A stretch of DNA of 64,000 nucleotides from Amyelois transitella (Eukaryota; Arthropoda; Insecta; Lepidoptera; Pyralidae): assembly GCF_032362555.1 (NCBI RefSeq), contig NC_083520.1:4960001-5024000 (forward strand). The letters are read 5' to 3'. The notes under the pieces are model-generated. The model saw nothing but the letters and a program-made list of their open reading frames with translations. It did not search any database and was not told the DNA's origin. Within the stretch, counting starts at the first letter, position 1. Each line of letters opens with the position of its first letter. The translations under genes and the position numbers were made by a program. Below are positions 47,385-58,049 of the stretch, in pieces.

Positions 47385-47452
47385 GTCACTAGTTCAACGT
47401 GGCTTTTTCAAACTGCTGACTCTGTCTACCCCGTAAGAAATATAGACGTGAC
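47385..47452 (+). repeat. SINE-like repeat, 3' scrap
   Basis: CTGCTGACTCTGTCTACCCC followed by GTAAGAAATATAGACGTGAC. Confidence 0.6.
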
Positions 47453-48144
47453 GTATAAACGAATCGATAAAAAAAGGAACGAATCGATAAGTATTAAAAT
47501 AAAGAAAATATTATTTTCCTTTTTAAGATTTAGTTCCATCCATACCTATAACGGTTCATTTGCTGAAAGCTATTTATTTTCCAAGTCATTTATTGGTACG
47601 AAATCATTTGCGAAATTATTAAGATCCGTTTAACTCTGGTGTCTTTTGTTGACGTAATGTTAAATTCGGATCGTCTATGTGGATCAACCGTAAAAATAAG
47701 GTTACGAAATTGATTCTACCAATCTCTTTTAACTTTACATACAAAACCATTTTTTAAATGATATGCACTACTTACTCGGCGTCGAAATGTTTACTTATTA
47801 TTGCTTTTTTTAATAGAATTTTATTTTGATTGTGAAATGCAGTTTGTTAGTGATAATTGAGTACCAGATTTGAAACCAAAAAAAAATAAACAAGTTTTCA
47901 CTACAGTTGGCGGTTAATCTCATACTATCTGCTTTCCCTTCACCTCTTAAATTTCATAGTAGCAAAAATATTTTACTTTATATCAGGTATTATCTGTACT
48001 TATGTCAATTATATTCCTTGAATTTAATTCTATCATTTTCTAATCCGACAAAATGGAAAATGATTGATATTTTATGTTTTGACTGAATCAATCAATTATA
48101 ATATCTTGTAAAGCGTTATTGTTTGTAAAATATTTAAACCGCTA

Positions 48145-48332
48145 ATAAATAGGATTATAAACTTGGGATTCTTCTTTTAGGCGACAGACTAGCAACTTGT
48201 CACTATTTGAATCTTAATTCTATCATTAAGCCAAACAGCTAAACGTGGCCTATCAGTCTTTTTAAGATTGTTGGCTCTGTCGACCCCGCAAAGGATATGG
48301 ACTTGATTATATGTATGTATGTAACTAAGTGA
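48145..48332 (+). repeat. SINE-like repeat, 3' two thirds
   Basis: AATAGGATTATAAACTTGGG, GACTAGCAACTTGTCACTAT and CTGTCGACCCCGCAAAGGAT, ending ATATGTATGTATGTA. Confidence 0.8.
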
Positions 48333-48769
48333 ATATTAGGGATATTCTACGAAATGGTTTCTACGAAAAAATTGAATAACTATTAAAATTACACAGAAAA
48401 AGTATTCGCCTAGTTTGAATGTAATTTTGAAACTAATCTATTCTTAAACACACCAGGATTCATCATCAGAAAGAAATTTCACGGACCTAGTTTCATATTT
48501 TTGTCTAAGAACCATGATCGATCAACTACGCAGCTGCTGAAAATTATTTTTATAATAAAAAACACCCATCTAACTTAAATAGAAGTTTTCATTCAACTTT
48601 ACAACAATAGCCCTTCCTTCATTGGCACACTGACGGTTGATTACAGCTTAAGTACGGACAGTAAAGAAAGAGAGTTCTTGAACATTTGAATTTATTTTTC
48701 AAAGAATACCATCAGAGATACAAATATGTGTTAAATTGAAGAATCGTTCATGTCCATCTCATAATTTTT

Positions 48770-48815
48770 ACACATCCTACCCGAAGGAGTAGACAGAGAC
48801 TGTATACAATCCAAT
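48770..48815 (-). repeat. RTE-like LINE tail scrap
   Basis: CATCCTACCCGAAGGAGTAG then ACAGAGACTGTA is a diverged piece of the LINE 3' end. Confidence 0.45.
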
Positions 48816-49031
48816 ATATTTTACAAGTTCAGTCATCGTTCTCACTTTTGTTATCAGTTTTAGTAGCTTTTTACTCAACTTCAGGCTTTGCTGTTCTCTA
48901 TATAACTGGTTATTTTGATAGAAAATACCTATCCCAAGAAACCAAAACTTACAAAATGATTCCAACAACCAATGTTCTCCTAATGCATCACTACGAGTAA
49001 TTTTTTATTATTACAAAATTAGCCAAACTTG

Positions 49032-49262
49032 ATTCCGTGTGGTTCCCGGCACTTTAGAAAAAACCACTTCATATCTTTACAATGCAAGTCGTAAAAGGCG
49101 ACGAAGGGATGGGCTTGTAAACTTGAGATTCCACTTGTGGGCGATGGGCTGACAACCTGTTACTGTTTGAATCACTTAATTCCATCATTATGCCATACCT
49201 CTGTACGTGACCCTTCAGTCTGTCCAAGACTATTGGCTCTGTCTACCCCGCGGGGGATATAC
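49032..49262 (+). repeat. SINE-like repeat, nearly full length
   Basis: CCGTGTGGTTCCCGGCACTT, GTCGTAAAAGGCGACGAAGG and CTGTCTACCCCGCGGGGGAT, without the (ATGT)n tail. Confidence 0.8.
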
Positions 49263-49371
49263 GAGTAGTTCCTCTGCTGACGGTACCACAAACACAACAC
49301 ATACGCACAACTAGTTAATTTCCTTTGTGACAAAGGCCGACGCGCGGGATGGGTGCGTGAAAATCGCGATG

Positions 49372-50105
49372 CGTCACGGTGATCCACGCTTGGCGGGTGC
49401 AACAGACCAGCGGTTCTGTGGGACGGGAAGGGATTATTCGCTGGTACACAGTGGCGCCGTCAGCGAGTGCACTGAGAATCAAATTCTATTTTTTACAATA
49501 AAAAAGGACATCGACTTAGTGACATATCGACGATTAGCAAAAGCCACTGGGTGGTGAAATTTGATATTTGGAATGTAAGTTCTACATATAATGGGTCACG
49601 GTGATCCACGCTTGGCGGGCGCAGCAGAACGATGCTGTGAGATGCGAAGGGACTTTATGATGCTAGCTAGTCACACACAAAAGGCTTTCCCTTTATCCAC
49701 TACTAGCTGTTGCCCGCGACTTCGTCCGCGTAAATTTCGAGTGGAATCTTGATCATACAGTCAGACACAGACAGACAGACAAAAAATGTAAAAAAAAAAT
49801 TCTCTATCCGTTTCAGTCAAAATACTAAATGTACAGACAAAATATTTTTACCGTTTTATTATAATGTATAGATTAGGTATATATTTTTAAAAGAGCACAT
49901 TGACTAACCGACATGAAGAGGCGGAACCACTAATGTCAAAAATCACTTGATATGAAATTTCACATGTAGGTTCCTTATGAGTCAAGATAGTAGTGGTGAT
50001 GGTGGTGCAGACTCGGCGGTGCTGATGTGCCATTGGAAGGGACTCTTCGCTACACCGGCTCCGTCAGTAGGCGCAGTGGGAAAATCCTCCTCAAAAAGTT
50101 TTCCT
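49372..50105 (+). repeat. Locally repeated GC-rich block of unknown type
   Basis: GTCACGGTGATCCACGCTTG with GGCGGG and a GCAGA/CAGA continuation occurs at 49372 and again at 49592. GGAAGGGATTATTCGCTGGT with CCGTCAG occurs at 49426, and a similar GGAAGGGACTCTTCGCTACA with CCGTCAG at 50035. A Helitron (49703-49872) lies inside. These look like pieces of one unidentified element. Confidence 0.45.
49703..49872 (-). mobile_element. Short complete Helitron, 170 bases
   Basis: The minus strand starts TCTATACATTATAATAAAAC and ends TTACGCGGACGAAGTCGCGG then GCAACAGCTAG. It shows the hairpin just before CTAG usual for Helitrons. Confidence 0.8.
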
Positions 50106-51145
50106 TTTTACATACTTAAATATATTAGGGTCAAAAACTACTGTACAATTTTGATGACATTTGGCACAGAAACAGAAAAACTTAAGTTGGCTACTTACTT
50201 TTTTTGTAATTCCTATTAAAGCCAAGCCTCACACAATAGCTGTAAAGTTAGTTTTTTGTCGCTCTTGAAAACTAGATCCATTGCATGAGTGTCTTTTGTT
50301 TGTCCTAACTCAACTTATTCAATTTCTTCTAGGGTACCATATTTTGCATCCAAATAGTTGCCTCGTTTTATTTATACCTTTGTAGTTATTGAATCAAAGA
50401 GGAGTAGGACTCGTAATAATTCTAACTGTACACATGATTTTATTTCACAAAATCACGCAGTTTAGTAAGTAAAACCAGTAACATAGGATGAACTCCTTAC
50501 AAAAAGTGAATTCGACTGTTTAAAATATTAAAAGCATTAAAAATAAAATTCACTCAGCCTCCTCTAAATATAGCCACTTACGCACCAGTGGGACAAAAAT
50601 AGCCGTTTAAGAAGCAGCAGAAAATTTTCCACCCCGATAATATAAGTAGGTACTTGTTACCAAACACTTGTTTATAAAAAACCTCAACGTGTTATTTGCA
50701 CGCAGAATATTAGTCGACTAAAGTTTTGGCAATTATCTTCCATATAAGTTTACTTACTGGGACGAACAAAAACATCTACTAAATGCGTCCTAATATTAAA
50801 TTAATTTGATATTAAGCGCATGATTTAACTTTATATAGTAACTTCATCATCACGTTGAAAGAATAAAAAAAAAGTAAATAAACAAGGCGAGTGTATTGGA
50901 ATGAATCACACTGGCCATATTACGAGTACATATACTAACAGAAATTTATCTTTGCTAAACAATGTAAGTACCGCATCCGAAATCATCGGGCATGAAAATT
51001 AATATACCTAAAGGAATTTTTGAGATAAATTACTCGTCCGGTAAAAATATGAAAAAATCAATGCAACCTCAAGGTTTCGAAGCCAATTTGCATATTCAAA
51101 AATATTTAAAGCAGTTATCAGAATAACCTGATACCTAATAATTTA
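50105..51145. other. Intergenic DNA left of the LTR element
   Basis: No gene or repeat recognised. Confidence 0.4.
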
Positions 51146-51148
51146 TAT

Positions 51149-51453
51149 TATAAGCTACCCTAGACTTATTTTTATTGATCCCCACCATCGCCTATAAAAG
51201 GAGGCACTCAGTCCACAGCAGCCCCTTTTCGCTGCCCGATTGTCGCCTGGTAAGGTTGTTGGTTGTGGTTGGCATCAATAAAAGTGAGTCTGTTCCATTT
51301 ATTATTTTTGATCAATATTTTGGTTGAGTTTTGTTTTGATTATTAACGGTTGTTTGAAAATTGTTTTATAAATTAATTTGCTTTGATTGAAATAAATAAG
51401 GGTTTATTGTAATTGTCTTTTTTTTTAAGTTTAAACCCATTTGGTCCCTAAGA
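51149..51453 (+). repeat. Left LTR with TATA box and poly(A) signal
   Basis: TATAAAAG at 51193-51200, an initiator-like ACTCAGTCC just after it, and AATAAA at 51277-51282 outline U3, R and U5. The ends are TATAAG and CTAAGA rather than the usual TG...CA. Confidence 0.88.
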
Positions 51454-51526
51454 TCAGAAGTGGGATTGGCTTTCGCTCACAATCAGCCTTGCAAACAACT
51501 TAAACAACCGTTAATTCTTTACAATT

Positions 51527-52765
51527 ATGCCACGTGTTAACCGTAAACGGTCAATTAGCAAAACACCGCCTCGTTCGGAACTCGAGCGTAGTGGTCGTTG
51601 CAAAACTCTGCTGCATAGCAGGCACCGTTCACGTTCGCGTTGTGATAGACCGTGTACACAGACCGGTTCCCATTCGCGTTATGATAGATCGCGTGCGCGC
51701 CGTGATAAGTCACGCTCGCGTTCACGTCGTAGATCGTGTTCGCACTCGCGTCCTGTCAGATCGCGTAATGATAGCACGCGTTCCCGTCATCGCTCGCGTT
51801 CTAAAGACAATCACCATTCACGTGAAAGGTCTAGGTCACGCTCGATTAACTTGCAACGTCGCCGAAGCAAATCACGTTCCTATCCTCAAGATGACTCTGT
51901 TAAAGTGGCGTTAAGCGCGATTATGTCACGACTAAGCGCTATTGAAGGAAATACTGCCAGCGGTCCGCATGTCCCGTCCTCCATTCGCGGTACTACGCCT
52001 CCTTTGGATAAAAGTAACTCATTTACAACACAAGCGCTTGTAGATATGCTAGGCATGTTAACTAAAAACAAGCCCACCAATTATTATGTCTCAAATTTTG
52101 ACCCGGCCATAAATAACTTTGATGTGTGGTGCAATGAGGTGGAAAGGGCTAGGTGTGCGAATCGTTGGGATGATCTCGAGTGTTTTTCACGTGTAGCCCA
52201 TTGTTTGAGAGGTGATGCAAAGATCTGGTTGAACGAGTGGACTACCAATGACCGCTCGTGGTCTAATTTTGTTAAGGAATTTAAGTCCCTGTGTCCACAA
52301 AAAAGGAATTACGCGCAAATTCTTTATGAGGTGATAAATTCCACGTCTGATAAATTTAAATCATATGCAGAGTATGCGCGTTGTTCTTTACTACGGTTAC
52401 GTGTCGTTAATGGATTAAGCGAAGAACTTATGGTACAAATAGTTATTTACGGGATTGGTGATATCCAAGTACGCGCCGCAGCTACAAACGCTGACTTGAC
52501 AACAGAAAATCTAGTCTCATTTTTAGCTACTTATGTTAAACCTACCCGCAAATTTGATAATTATAATTGTGATAAACAAACGTTTTCAAATTCACACGCA
52601 GCTAAAATGCGACTTCATGATTATTCTAGCAGAAACGAAAATAAGTGTTTTATTTGCGGCCAAACGGGCCATTATAAAGACAAGTGTTCGAAGAGGCGCG
52701 ACATTACCGATAAGACCAGTGTAGGTGGTAACTGCCTTGGTCAGGGCAGGCCGAGCGTTATATAA
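51527..52765 (+). CDS. Gag protein with arginine/serine-rich head, 412 aa
   Basis: The frame is intact. Residues 1-125 are extremely rich in R and S with RSRSRSRR-type runs, like the RS domains of splicing factors. Residues about 180-345 form a retrotransposon gag capsid-like domain (NNFDVWCNEVERARCANRWD, then LRGDAKIWLNEW). Residues about 373-386 hold one CCHC zinc knuckle, CFICGQTGHYKDKC, which binds RNA. Gag packages element RNA into particles. The start is the first ATG, about 73 bases after the left LTR. A frame reading on into pol is absent: the stop at 52765 is followed by an integrase scrap. The RS-rich head is the odd part and could bind RNA or splicing-related partners; this is inference. 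Confidence 0.88.
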   Translation: MPRVNRKRSISKTPPRSELERSGRCKTLLHSRHRSRSRCDRPCTQTGSHSRYDRSRARRDKSRSRSRRRSCSHSRPVRSRNDSTRSRHRSRSKDNHHSRERSRSRSINLQRRRSKSRSYPQDDSVKVALSAIMSRLSAIEGNTASGPHVPSSIRGTTPPLDKSNSFTTQALVDMLGMLTKNKPTNYYVSNFDPAINNFDVWCNEVERARCANRWDDLECFSRVAHCLRGDAKIWLNEWTTNDRSWSNFVKEFKSLCPQKRNYAQILYEVINSTSDKFKSYAEYARCSLLRLRVVNGLSEELMVQIVIYGIGDIQVRAAATNADLTTENLVSFLATYVKPTRKFDNYNCDKQTFSNSHAAKMRLHDYSSRNENKCFICGQTGHYKDKCSKRRDITDKTSVGGNCLGQGRPSVI

Positions 52766-52789
52766 GGACTGTTCTTAATTTAATTCGTA

Positions 52790-53270
52790 TAGAGAGTAAC
52801 AATAAGAAATCTACATGGTCCGAGGCTTTGTGTAAAATTCAATTAGTCTTGAATGTAACAAAACAAAAAACAACCCAGTATTCCGCTTTGTACTTATTAA
52901 TCGGTACCAACGCGACGGTGATCCGCGACGTTGCCGTCGAAAACTCTAGCCCTAATCGTGAGGCCATGAGGGAACTCGGTAGAAGCTCCGCTAAAGCATT
53001 TTTAGATAAAAACCGGTATGGTCAGGATGCACGAGTAAATCGTCAGACACCCACCCAGAAAGTTCCAGGTTGATGATAAAGTTTTTGTCCGCTGAGAAAC
53101 TTGACCCTGGTATGAGGGGTTCATACCGTGTCATGAAGGTACTACCCAGTGACCGCTATGAACTGAAACTATTGAGCGGGGCGAGAGGCAAGACTTCTCA
53201 GGCTGCTGCTCAATACATGGTACTCTGGAAGGGCGAATGGTGTCCTGAGAGCTGTGCTGCATTTTTTGAA
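52790..53270 (+). pseudogene. Integrase C-terminal remnant
   Basis: The first frame (to the stop at 53073) carries TWSEALCKIQLVLNVTKQKT, like the end of a gypsy integrase core. The second frame from 53070 carries FLSAEKLDPGMRGSYRVMKV and QYMVLWKGEWCPES, like the following C-terminal domain. The frame shifts by one near 53070. The DDE catalytic part is missing, so no integrase can be made. Confidence 0.75.
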
Positions 53271-53473
53271 AGCAAGGTTCTCAATGAGCTTTTAATTTGG
53301 TTTCTTTATGTTACAGTAGCACGCATGTGTATACATATGAGTGTGTGCGCAAGTGTGAGGCGTATATCCGCCTTTCTTGAACAAGCTGCCGGTGAAGCTC
53401 TGTTACAAAATACTCCCGAGGCTGCGAGCGCTTTGGAGTATTGGGCTCTGGCTGACGCGCGCGCATCCATGAA

Positions 53474-54010
53474 TGTGGTACGCGAGTGGCAGGCGCTGTC
53501 CTGGTGAACGTGTACGCAGTACGCGTGGCAGGCGCTGTCCTGGTGAACGTGTACGCAGTACGCGTGGCGGGCGCTGTCCTGGTGAACGTGTACGCAGTAC
53601 GCGTGGCGGGCGCTGTCCTGGTGAACGTGTACGCAGTACGCGTGGCGGGCGCTGTCCTGGTGAACGTGTACGCAGTACGCGAGTGGCGGGCGCTGTCCTG
53701 GTGAACGTGTACGCAGTACGCGTGGCGGGCGCTGTCCTGGTGAACGTGTACGCAGTACGCGTGGCGGGCGCTGTCCTGGTGAACGTGTACGCAGTACGCG
53801 AGTGGCGGGCGCTGTCCTGGTGAACGTGTACGCAGTACGCGTGACGGGCGCTGTCCTGGTGAACGTGTACGCAGTACGCGAGTGGCGGGCGCTGTCCTGG
53901 TGAACGTGTACGCAGTACGCGTGGCGGGCGCTGTCCTGGTGAACGTGTACTCAGTACGCGAGTGGCGGGCGCTGTCCTGGTGAACGTGTACGCAGTACGC
54001 GTGGCGGGTG
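53474..54010 (+). repeat. Minisatellite, 39-base unit, 13 near-identical copies
   Basis: The unit core CTGTCCTGGTGAACGTGTAC recurs 13 times at spacings of 39, or 41 where an extra AG occurs (GTACGCGAGTGG in place of GTACGCGTGG). It is GC-rich and CpG-rich. A 39-base unit is 13 codons and encodes AGAVLVNVYAVRV-type repeats in one frame; the 41-base units shift the frame. It lies inside the LTR element, between the integrase scrap and the acidic tail. Confidence 0.92.
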
Positions 54011-54290
54011 CTGTCCCGGTTTACGTGTTCGATGAACGCGTATCAGCCGCTGTGCTGGAAGTCGTATACACTGTATGCGCATCGGGTGCTGTCCCGGCGG
54101 GTGTTGTCCCGGATTACGTGTTCTATGAATGCGTATCAGCCGCTGTGCTGGCAGCCGCTGTGCTGGAAGTCGTATACACTGTATGCGCATCGGGTGCTAT
54201 CCCGGCGGGTGTTGTCCCGGTTTACGTGTTCTATGAACGCGTATCAGCCGCTGTGCTGGCAGCCGCTGTGCTGGTTCACGTTATTAGCGT
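54010..54290 (+). repeat. Diverged longer-period repeat following the minisatellite
   Basis: Blocks TTCTATGAACGCGTATCAGC and GAAGTCGTATACACTGTATG with CGGGTGCTGTCCCGG recur two to three times with a period near 94-108. The first unit still resembles the 39-base unit (CTGTCCCGGTTTACGTGTTC), so the array seems to have evolved from it. Confidence 0.7.
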
Positions 54291-54481
54291 GTGGGGGGAA
54301 CTTGTACAAGTTCAAGTATGAGTATGGATGAGACATTTGGTTAGATGAAGTATGCATACTTATGAATGTAAAGGAGTTTTCGTTTTGTCTCGAAAGAGTT
54401 ATTATGTATGAGGGCCTTGTATGCGCGATGTATGACAGACTAGGCAATGGTGTAAATCGTCATAATCCATTAACATTTGGT

Positions 54482-54654
54482 TTTTCACATAGATTACGAC
54501 GACGATGACTCCAAAAGCGCTGGCGAGCCGTCGCTTGCTCCTGCCGATCTCATGAACGCTGTGAGTGATGGCGAACAAGCTCCCGCCGTGTCTGCTTGCG
54601 CTGTTACAGAAGATCCCTCCAGTGCAGCCGAGGACGGTGCACAGTCAGGATAGG
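54482..54654 (+). pseudogene. Acidic C-terminal tail remnant of the pol frame
   Basis: A frame reading DYDDDDSKSAGEPSLAPADL and ending EDGAQSG before TAG, four bases before the right LTR. Acidic tails of this kind occur at the end of some pol proteins. It is cut off from the integrase scrap by the repeat arrays, so no protein start was found for it. Confidence 0.45.
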
Positions 54655-54657
54655 CCG

Positions 54658-54962
54658 TATAAGCTACCCTAGACTTATTTTTATTGATCCCCACCATCGC
54701 CTATAAAAGGAGGCACTCAGTCCACAGCAGCCCCTTTTCGCTGCCCGATTGTCGCCTGGTAAGGTTGTTGGTTGTGGTTGGCATCAATAAAAGTGAGTCT
54801 GTTCCATTTATTATTTTTGATCAATATTTTGGTTGAGTTTTGTTTTGATTATTAACGGTTGTTTGAAAATTGTTTTATAAATTAATTTGCTTTGATTGAA
54901 ATAAATAAGGGTTTATTGTAATTGTCTTTTTTTTTAAGTTTAAACCCATTTGGTCGCTAAGA
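54658..54962 (+). repeat. Right LTR
   Basis: Same as the left LTR apart from G instead of C near the end; TATAAAAG lies at 54702-54709 and the ATAT duplication follows at 54963. Confidence 0.88.
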
Positions 54963-55561
54963 ATATATTTTATTTTACCAATTTACTTCATTTTTGCGTT
55001 ATTTCGCATGTATAATAAAGATTTTATTTACAAACAAACAAACAGTAAATTTTTGGACTGTTATTTTACTAAGGTAAGGTACGTCTGCAATGTTTCCGGT
55101 AAAGAAAAAATTGGATCAGTAATTTATTGAACATGATTGTACTCATATAGGTATTACTGGACTTCTCCCGCGGCTTTTTCCGTATCCAAAGTACCCTATG
55201 TCCATCTCCGTACTCCTCCTATATGTATACAACATGTTATGAAGAAGGGTTCAGTGGTTTTAACATGAAGGCCGGTGAAATATACACACATTTTTAAAAT
55301 ATCAATAATAATCTTCGATCAAGTATAAAGTATTTATACTTTATTGAAGGTATTAATAACCATATTTGTCCAGGATGCCTATAGATTCTTTTGATAATCC
55401 CTTTGTTACACAACATAAAGGATAGTTAATAATTGAAAATGACTACATAAGATCATATAAAGTGCAAATCATTCTGATATCAACTGTACCGTTCATTAAC
55501 GTGTGGCCGCCAAAGCAGCTTTCTTAGTCATTGCTAATTGGAATCGTTTTATTATTTATTA

Positions 55562-55650
55562 GTGCCGTGTGGTTCCCGACACCAATACAAAAAGAATAGG
55601 ACCTCTCCATCTCTTTCCCATGGATGGCGTAAAAGGCGACTAATGTGTTT
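55562..55650 (+). repeat. SINE-like repeat, 5' part
   Basis: TGCCGTGTGGTTCCCGACAC then ATAGGACCTCTCCATCTC and GGCGTAAAAGGCGACTAATG, after which the sequence is unrelated. Confidence 0.7.
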
Positions 55651-57945
55651 TTTTTAAGTTTCTGGTTAGTCTGCACATTATTTTAATAAGAAAATAATCA
55701 AGAAAAATAAACACATGTTTTTTTTTTTAATACATAACATGATAACAAATAATAAAAATCATAACATTGTCAATAAAACACAACAGTCGTTTTGAATGGT
55801 TATTCATTGTCTTCGGAATAATTATTGACGATTTTTCTATCTTTATTACATTAAACATAACGAGAGCAAAAGCAGCCACAATGTCTACAGCGGACCTCCG
55901 CCGACGCTCGGTCTCCGTTCCGGGAATATTCCCGCAATTAATACCGACACAAACTATTTCCTCCTAACCGCGACCAATCATAATTACTACTTCGGGTTTG
56001 CTTATACGCACCCCCTTTGATGTTTTTATCCGAGAGACCCGTTACGACAACTTAAAACAAATAGAACGTCTCTAGCGATTATACGTTTGCGTTAAAACGA
56101 TTGGCCACGGTGATAGCTTTGAAATTTCGCCCGTCTTTGCCCCTGTGTGGTCGCTACGTTTTCGGAAATTATTGTTTTTGTCACCGCGTCAATAATGTGA
56201 CGTCTGGCTAATCGAACGGAACCATTCAAATTATGTTGGAGACCGAACAAACTTTTCTTTTTGCAGCCGAGTTCAAAATTTATTAATTGAAATTATTAGT
56301 GCGTGGCTTTATTTGATAAAAGACTTGAAAGTTGATGAGAATTAAACAGTTAGTTGACAGGCAAGTTTTTCTCGCAAGCGACTTTAGAACACAATTAATT
56401 CTATTAATGCAGAAACTTTTGTAATTAGTAACAGTAATATTAGTCAGCTTAAAATAAACTAGATTTTCATTGGTCGCGATTCGCATCACAGCGCGTCGCG
56501 TATTTTGGGCGCAGACAGGCGGCAGCTATGGTACAGTCGCGCGCAGATGCGACATCCGTCGGTCTCTCACGTGGAAATCGATTTTCCACGCTACGCCAGC
56601 TGGCGCGAGCGACAACTACAAACTGCGATGACTGTACCATGATTCTAACAAAGATGACGCTTTGCACCCCAGAATTAAGGGCGACAATTGATTGATGCCG
56701 TATTATTAGGGATGTTATTTAAGATTTGTATGGTAAATTCAAAGTCAAAAGTTCCTTTGTTGATATTTTTAATGTTTCGCACATTGTTCGTTCTGACGCG
56801 GACCTACCGCGTTTGATCCGATTGCAGTATTATTTATGATTATTAGAATAGCGTGCCGATACCGAATAATTAATTTTTACGTTCACTTTAATGGTGACGA
56901 TGGAAGGTAACTTAATATTTCAAGTTATTTTTTATTTTGTTTTTGTTAGATAACAAAAGGATTTTTTAAGTTATCAAAATATTTTTAATAAACCTGAATA
57001 AATTAAATATATTACTCATTTACTTACATAACTATCATTTTTTCCTGTTTGGTTAGCAAAAAAACAAATAAAGACTATGCTTATAAATGTTCTACAACTA
57101 CTTAAACTAACTAAAATGATCACTATTTTTATGCTTTAATAATTTTATTATAAAAAATATGTTATCAACGAACATAACATTCTAGCGAACATTACGATTC
57201 AGCTGCAAACCCAGTGGAATTAAACTGTAAAGAATTTTAATTAAATTCCGATATTGTAAAAATAAAAAGGTATTGACCGTCAGGCGGGCTGCGCTCACTT
57301 GATTGACGACTTACAATACATAACGTCCGATACTCAAGACTGATTGCAAACACTTAAACATCTCAGAAACGTCAAAGTTTGATTGGTGATTCCCATGTGT
57401 AATACTAGTAGTCTGTTAACAAAGAATATCCGTAAAAGACTCTTTTAAATTGACAGTGGCACTTTACTATCCATCATTGTCCGGACAAGGTCGAGACCGA
57501 ACGAAACAATGCTAAGAATTATTAGGAAAAGATTTAAAAAAAAAATTGTCGTCTACAATATAGATGTTTTGCATTCCGGTTTAGAGGCGAGACTATCGAT
57601 TGAGCACACTTAAAATTGGTGTTTTAATTAAGCATATGACATGAATTGAACGGGTATCACAAGGGAACAAACGAAGCATAGAATTTGTGATATGATGGCA
57701 CAGCGTGTCCGAAGCGTGTCGACCGTGGTGTATGGATGTGACCGCTCTATCAGCTAAGCCACTAAATACCTGGAGCTAATCAGCATTGCTACACTCATTT
57801 TTAACACTTAATTTTACACTTATCTTAGCATTATACGTTTGATTTTACGGGTTCAACTGCATGTGTCGGATTGATGGTTTGTGCGGTCTATTCATTGAAA
57901 AATTCTTTACTTTTATTCGAATACTTGAAATAGAATCTCATTATT
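55650..57945. other. Intergenic DNA with a small inverted repeat
   Basis: No gene. At 56528-56640 ATGGTACAGT and ACTGTACCAT enclose a GC-rich block that holds the palindrome GTGGAAATCGATTTTCCAC (one unpaired base) at 56571-56589. Confidence 0.45.
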
Positions 57946-57947
57946 TA

Positions 57948-58047
57948 CTTTACTTTTGTGTAATTGAAATTAATGAAATTACACAAAAGTAAAGGCAAAT
58001 ATATTTACGGGATATTGTAGTTATACAATATCCCGTAATATATTTGC
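57948..58047. repeat. Two hairpins in direct succession
   Basis: The first has perfect 18-base arms (57948-57965 and 57977-57994). The second, starting at the next base, has 24-25-base arms (57995-58019 and 58024-58047) with one indel and a 4-base loop. Confidence 0.88.
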
Positions 58048-58049
58048 GT

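Larger units (their letters stand above)
51149..54962 (+). mobile_element. Young non-autonomous LTR retrotransposon (Ty3/gypsy-like, gag only)
   Basis: LTRs of 305 bases (51149-51453, 54658-54962) differ at one base (C at 51447, G at 54956) and are bounded by ATAT duplications (51145-51148, 54963-54966). The inside, 3.2 kb, has an intact gag (51527-52765), then a scrap of the end of integrase, a minisatellite and an acidic tail. Protease, RT, RNase H and most of integrase are gone. Just after the left LTR, TCAGAAGTGGGATT fits a primer-binding site complementary to the 3' arm of a leucine tRNA. The purine tract before the right LTR is weak. Near-identical LTRs mean a recent insertion, so the deleted form was probably mobilised by enzymes from a full-length relative. 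Confidence 0.9.

Noticed and set aside
53474..54010. CRISPR-like array
   Set aside because: Units are contiguous tandem copies without unique spacers, in an animal genome.
53951..54190. Repetitive frames on both strands over the minisatellite
   Set aside because: They are by-products of a repeat unit close to a multiple of three; frame shifts by the 41-base units argue against a protein.
55767..55967. Plus-strand frame MSTADLRRRSVSVPG-like
   Set aside because: Short and without family support or neighbouring exons.
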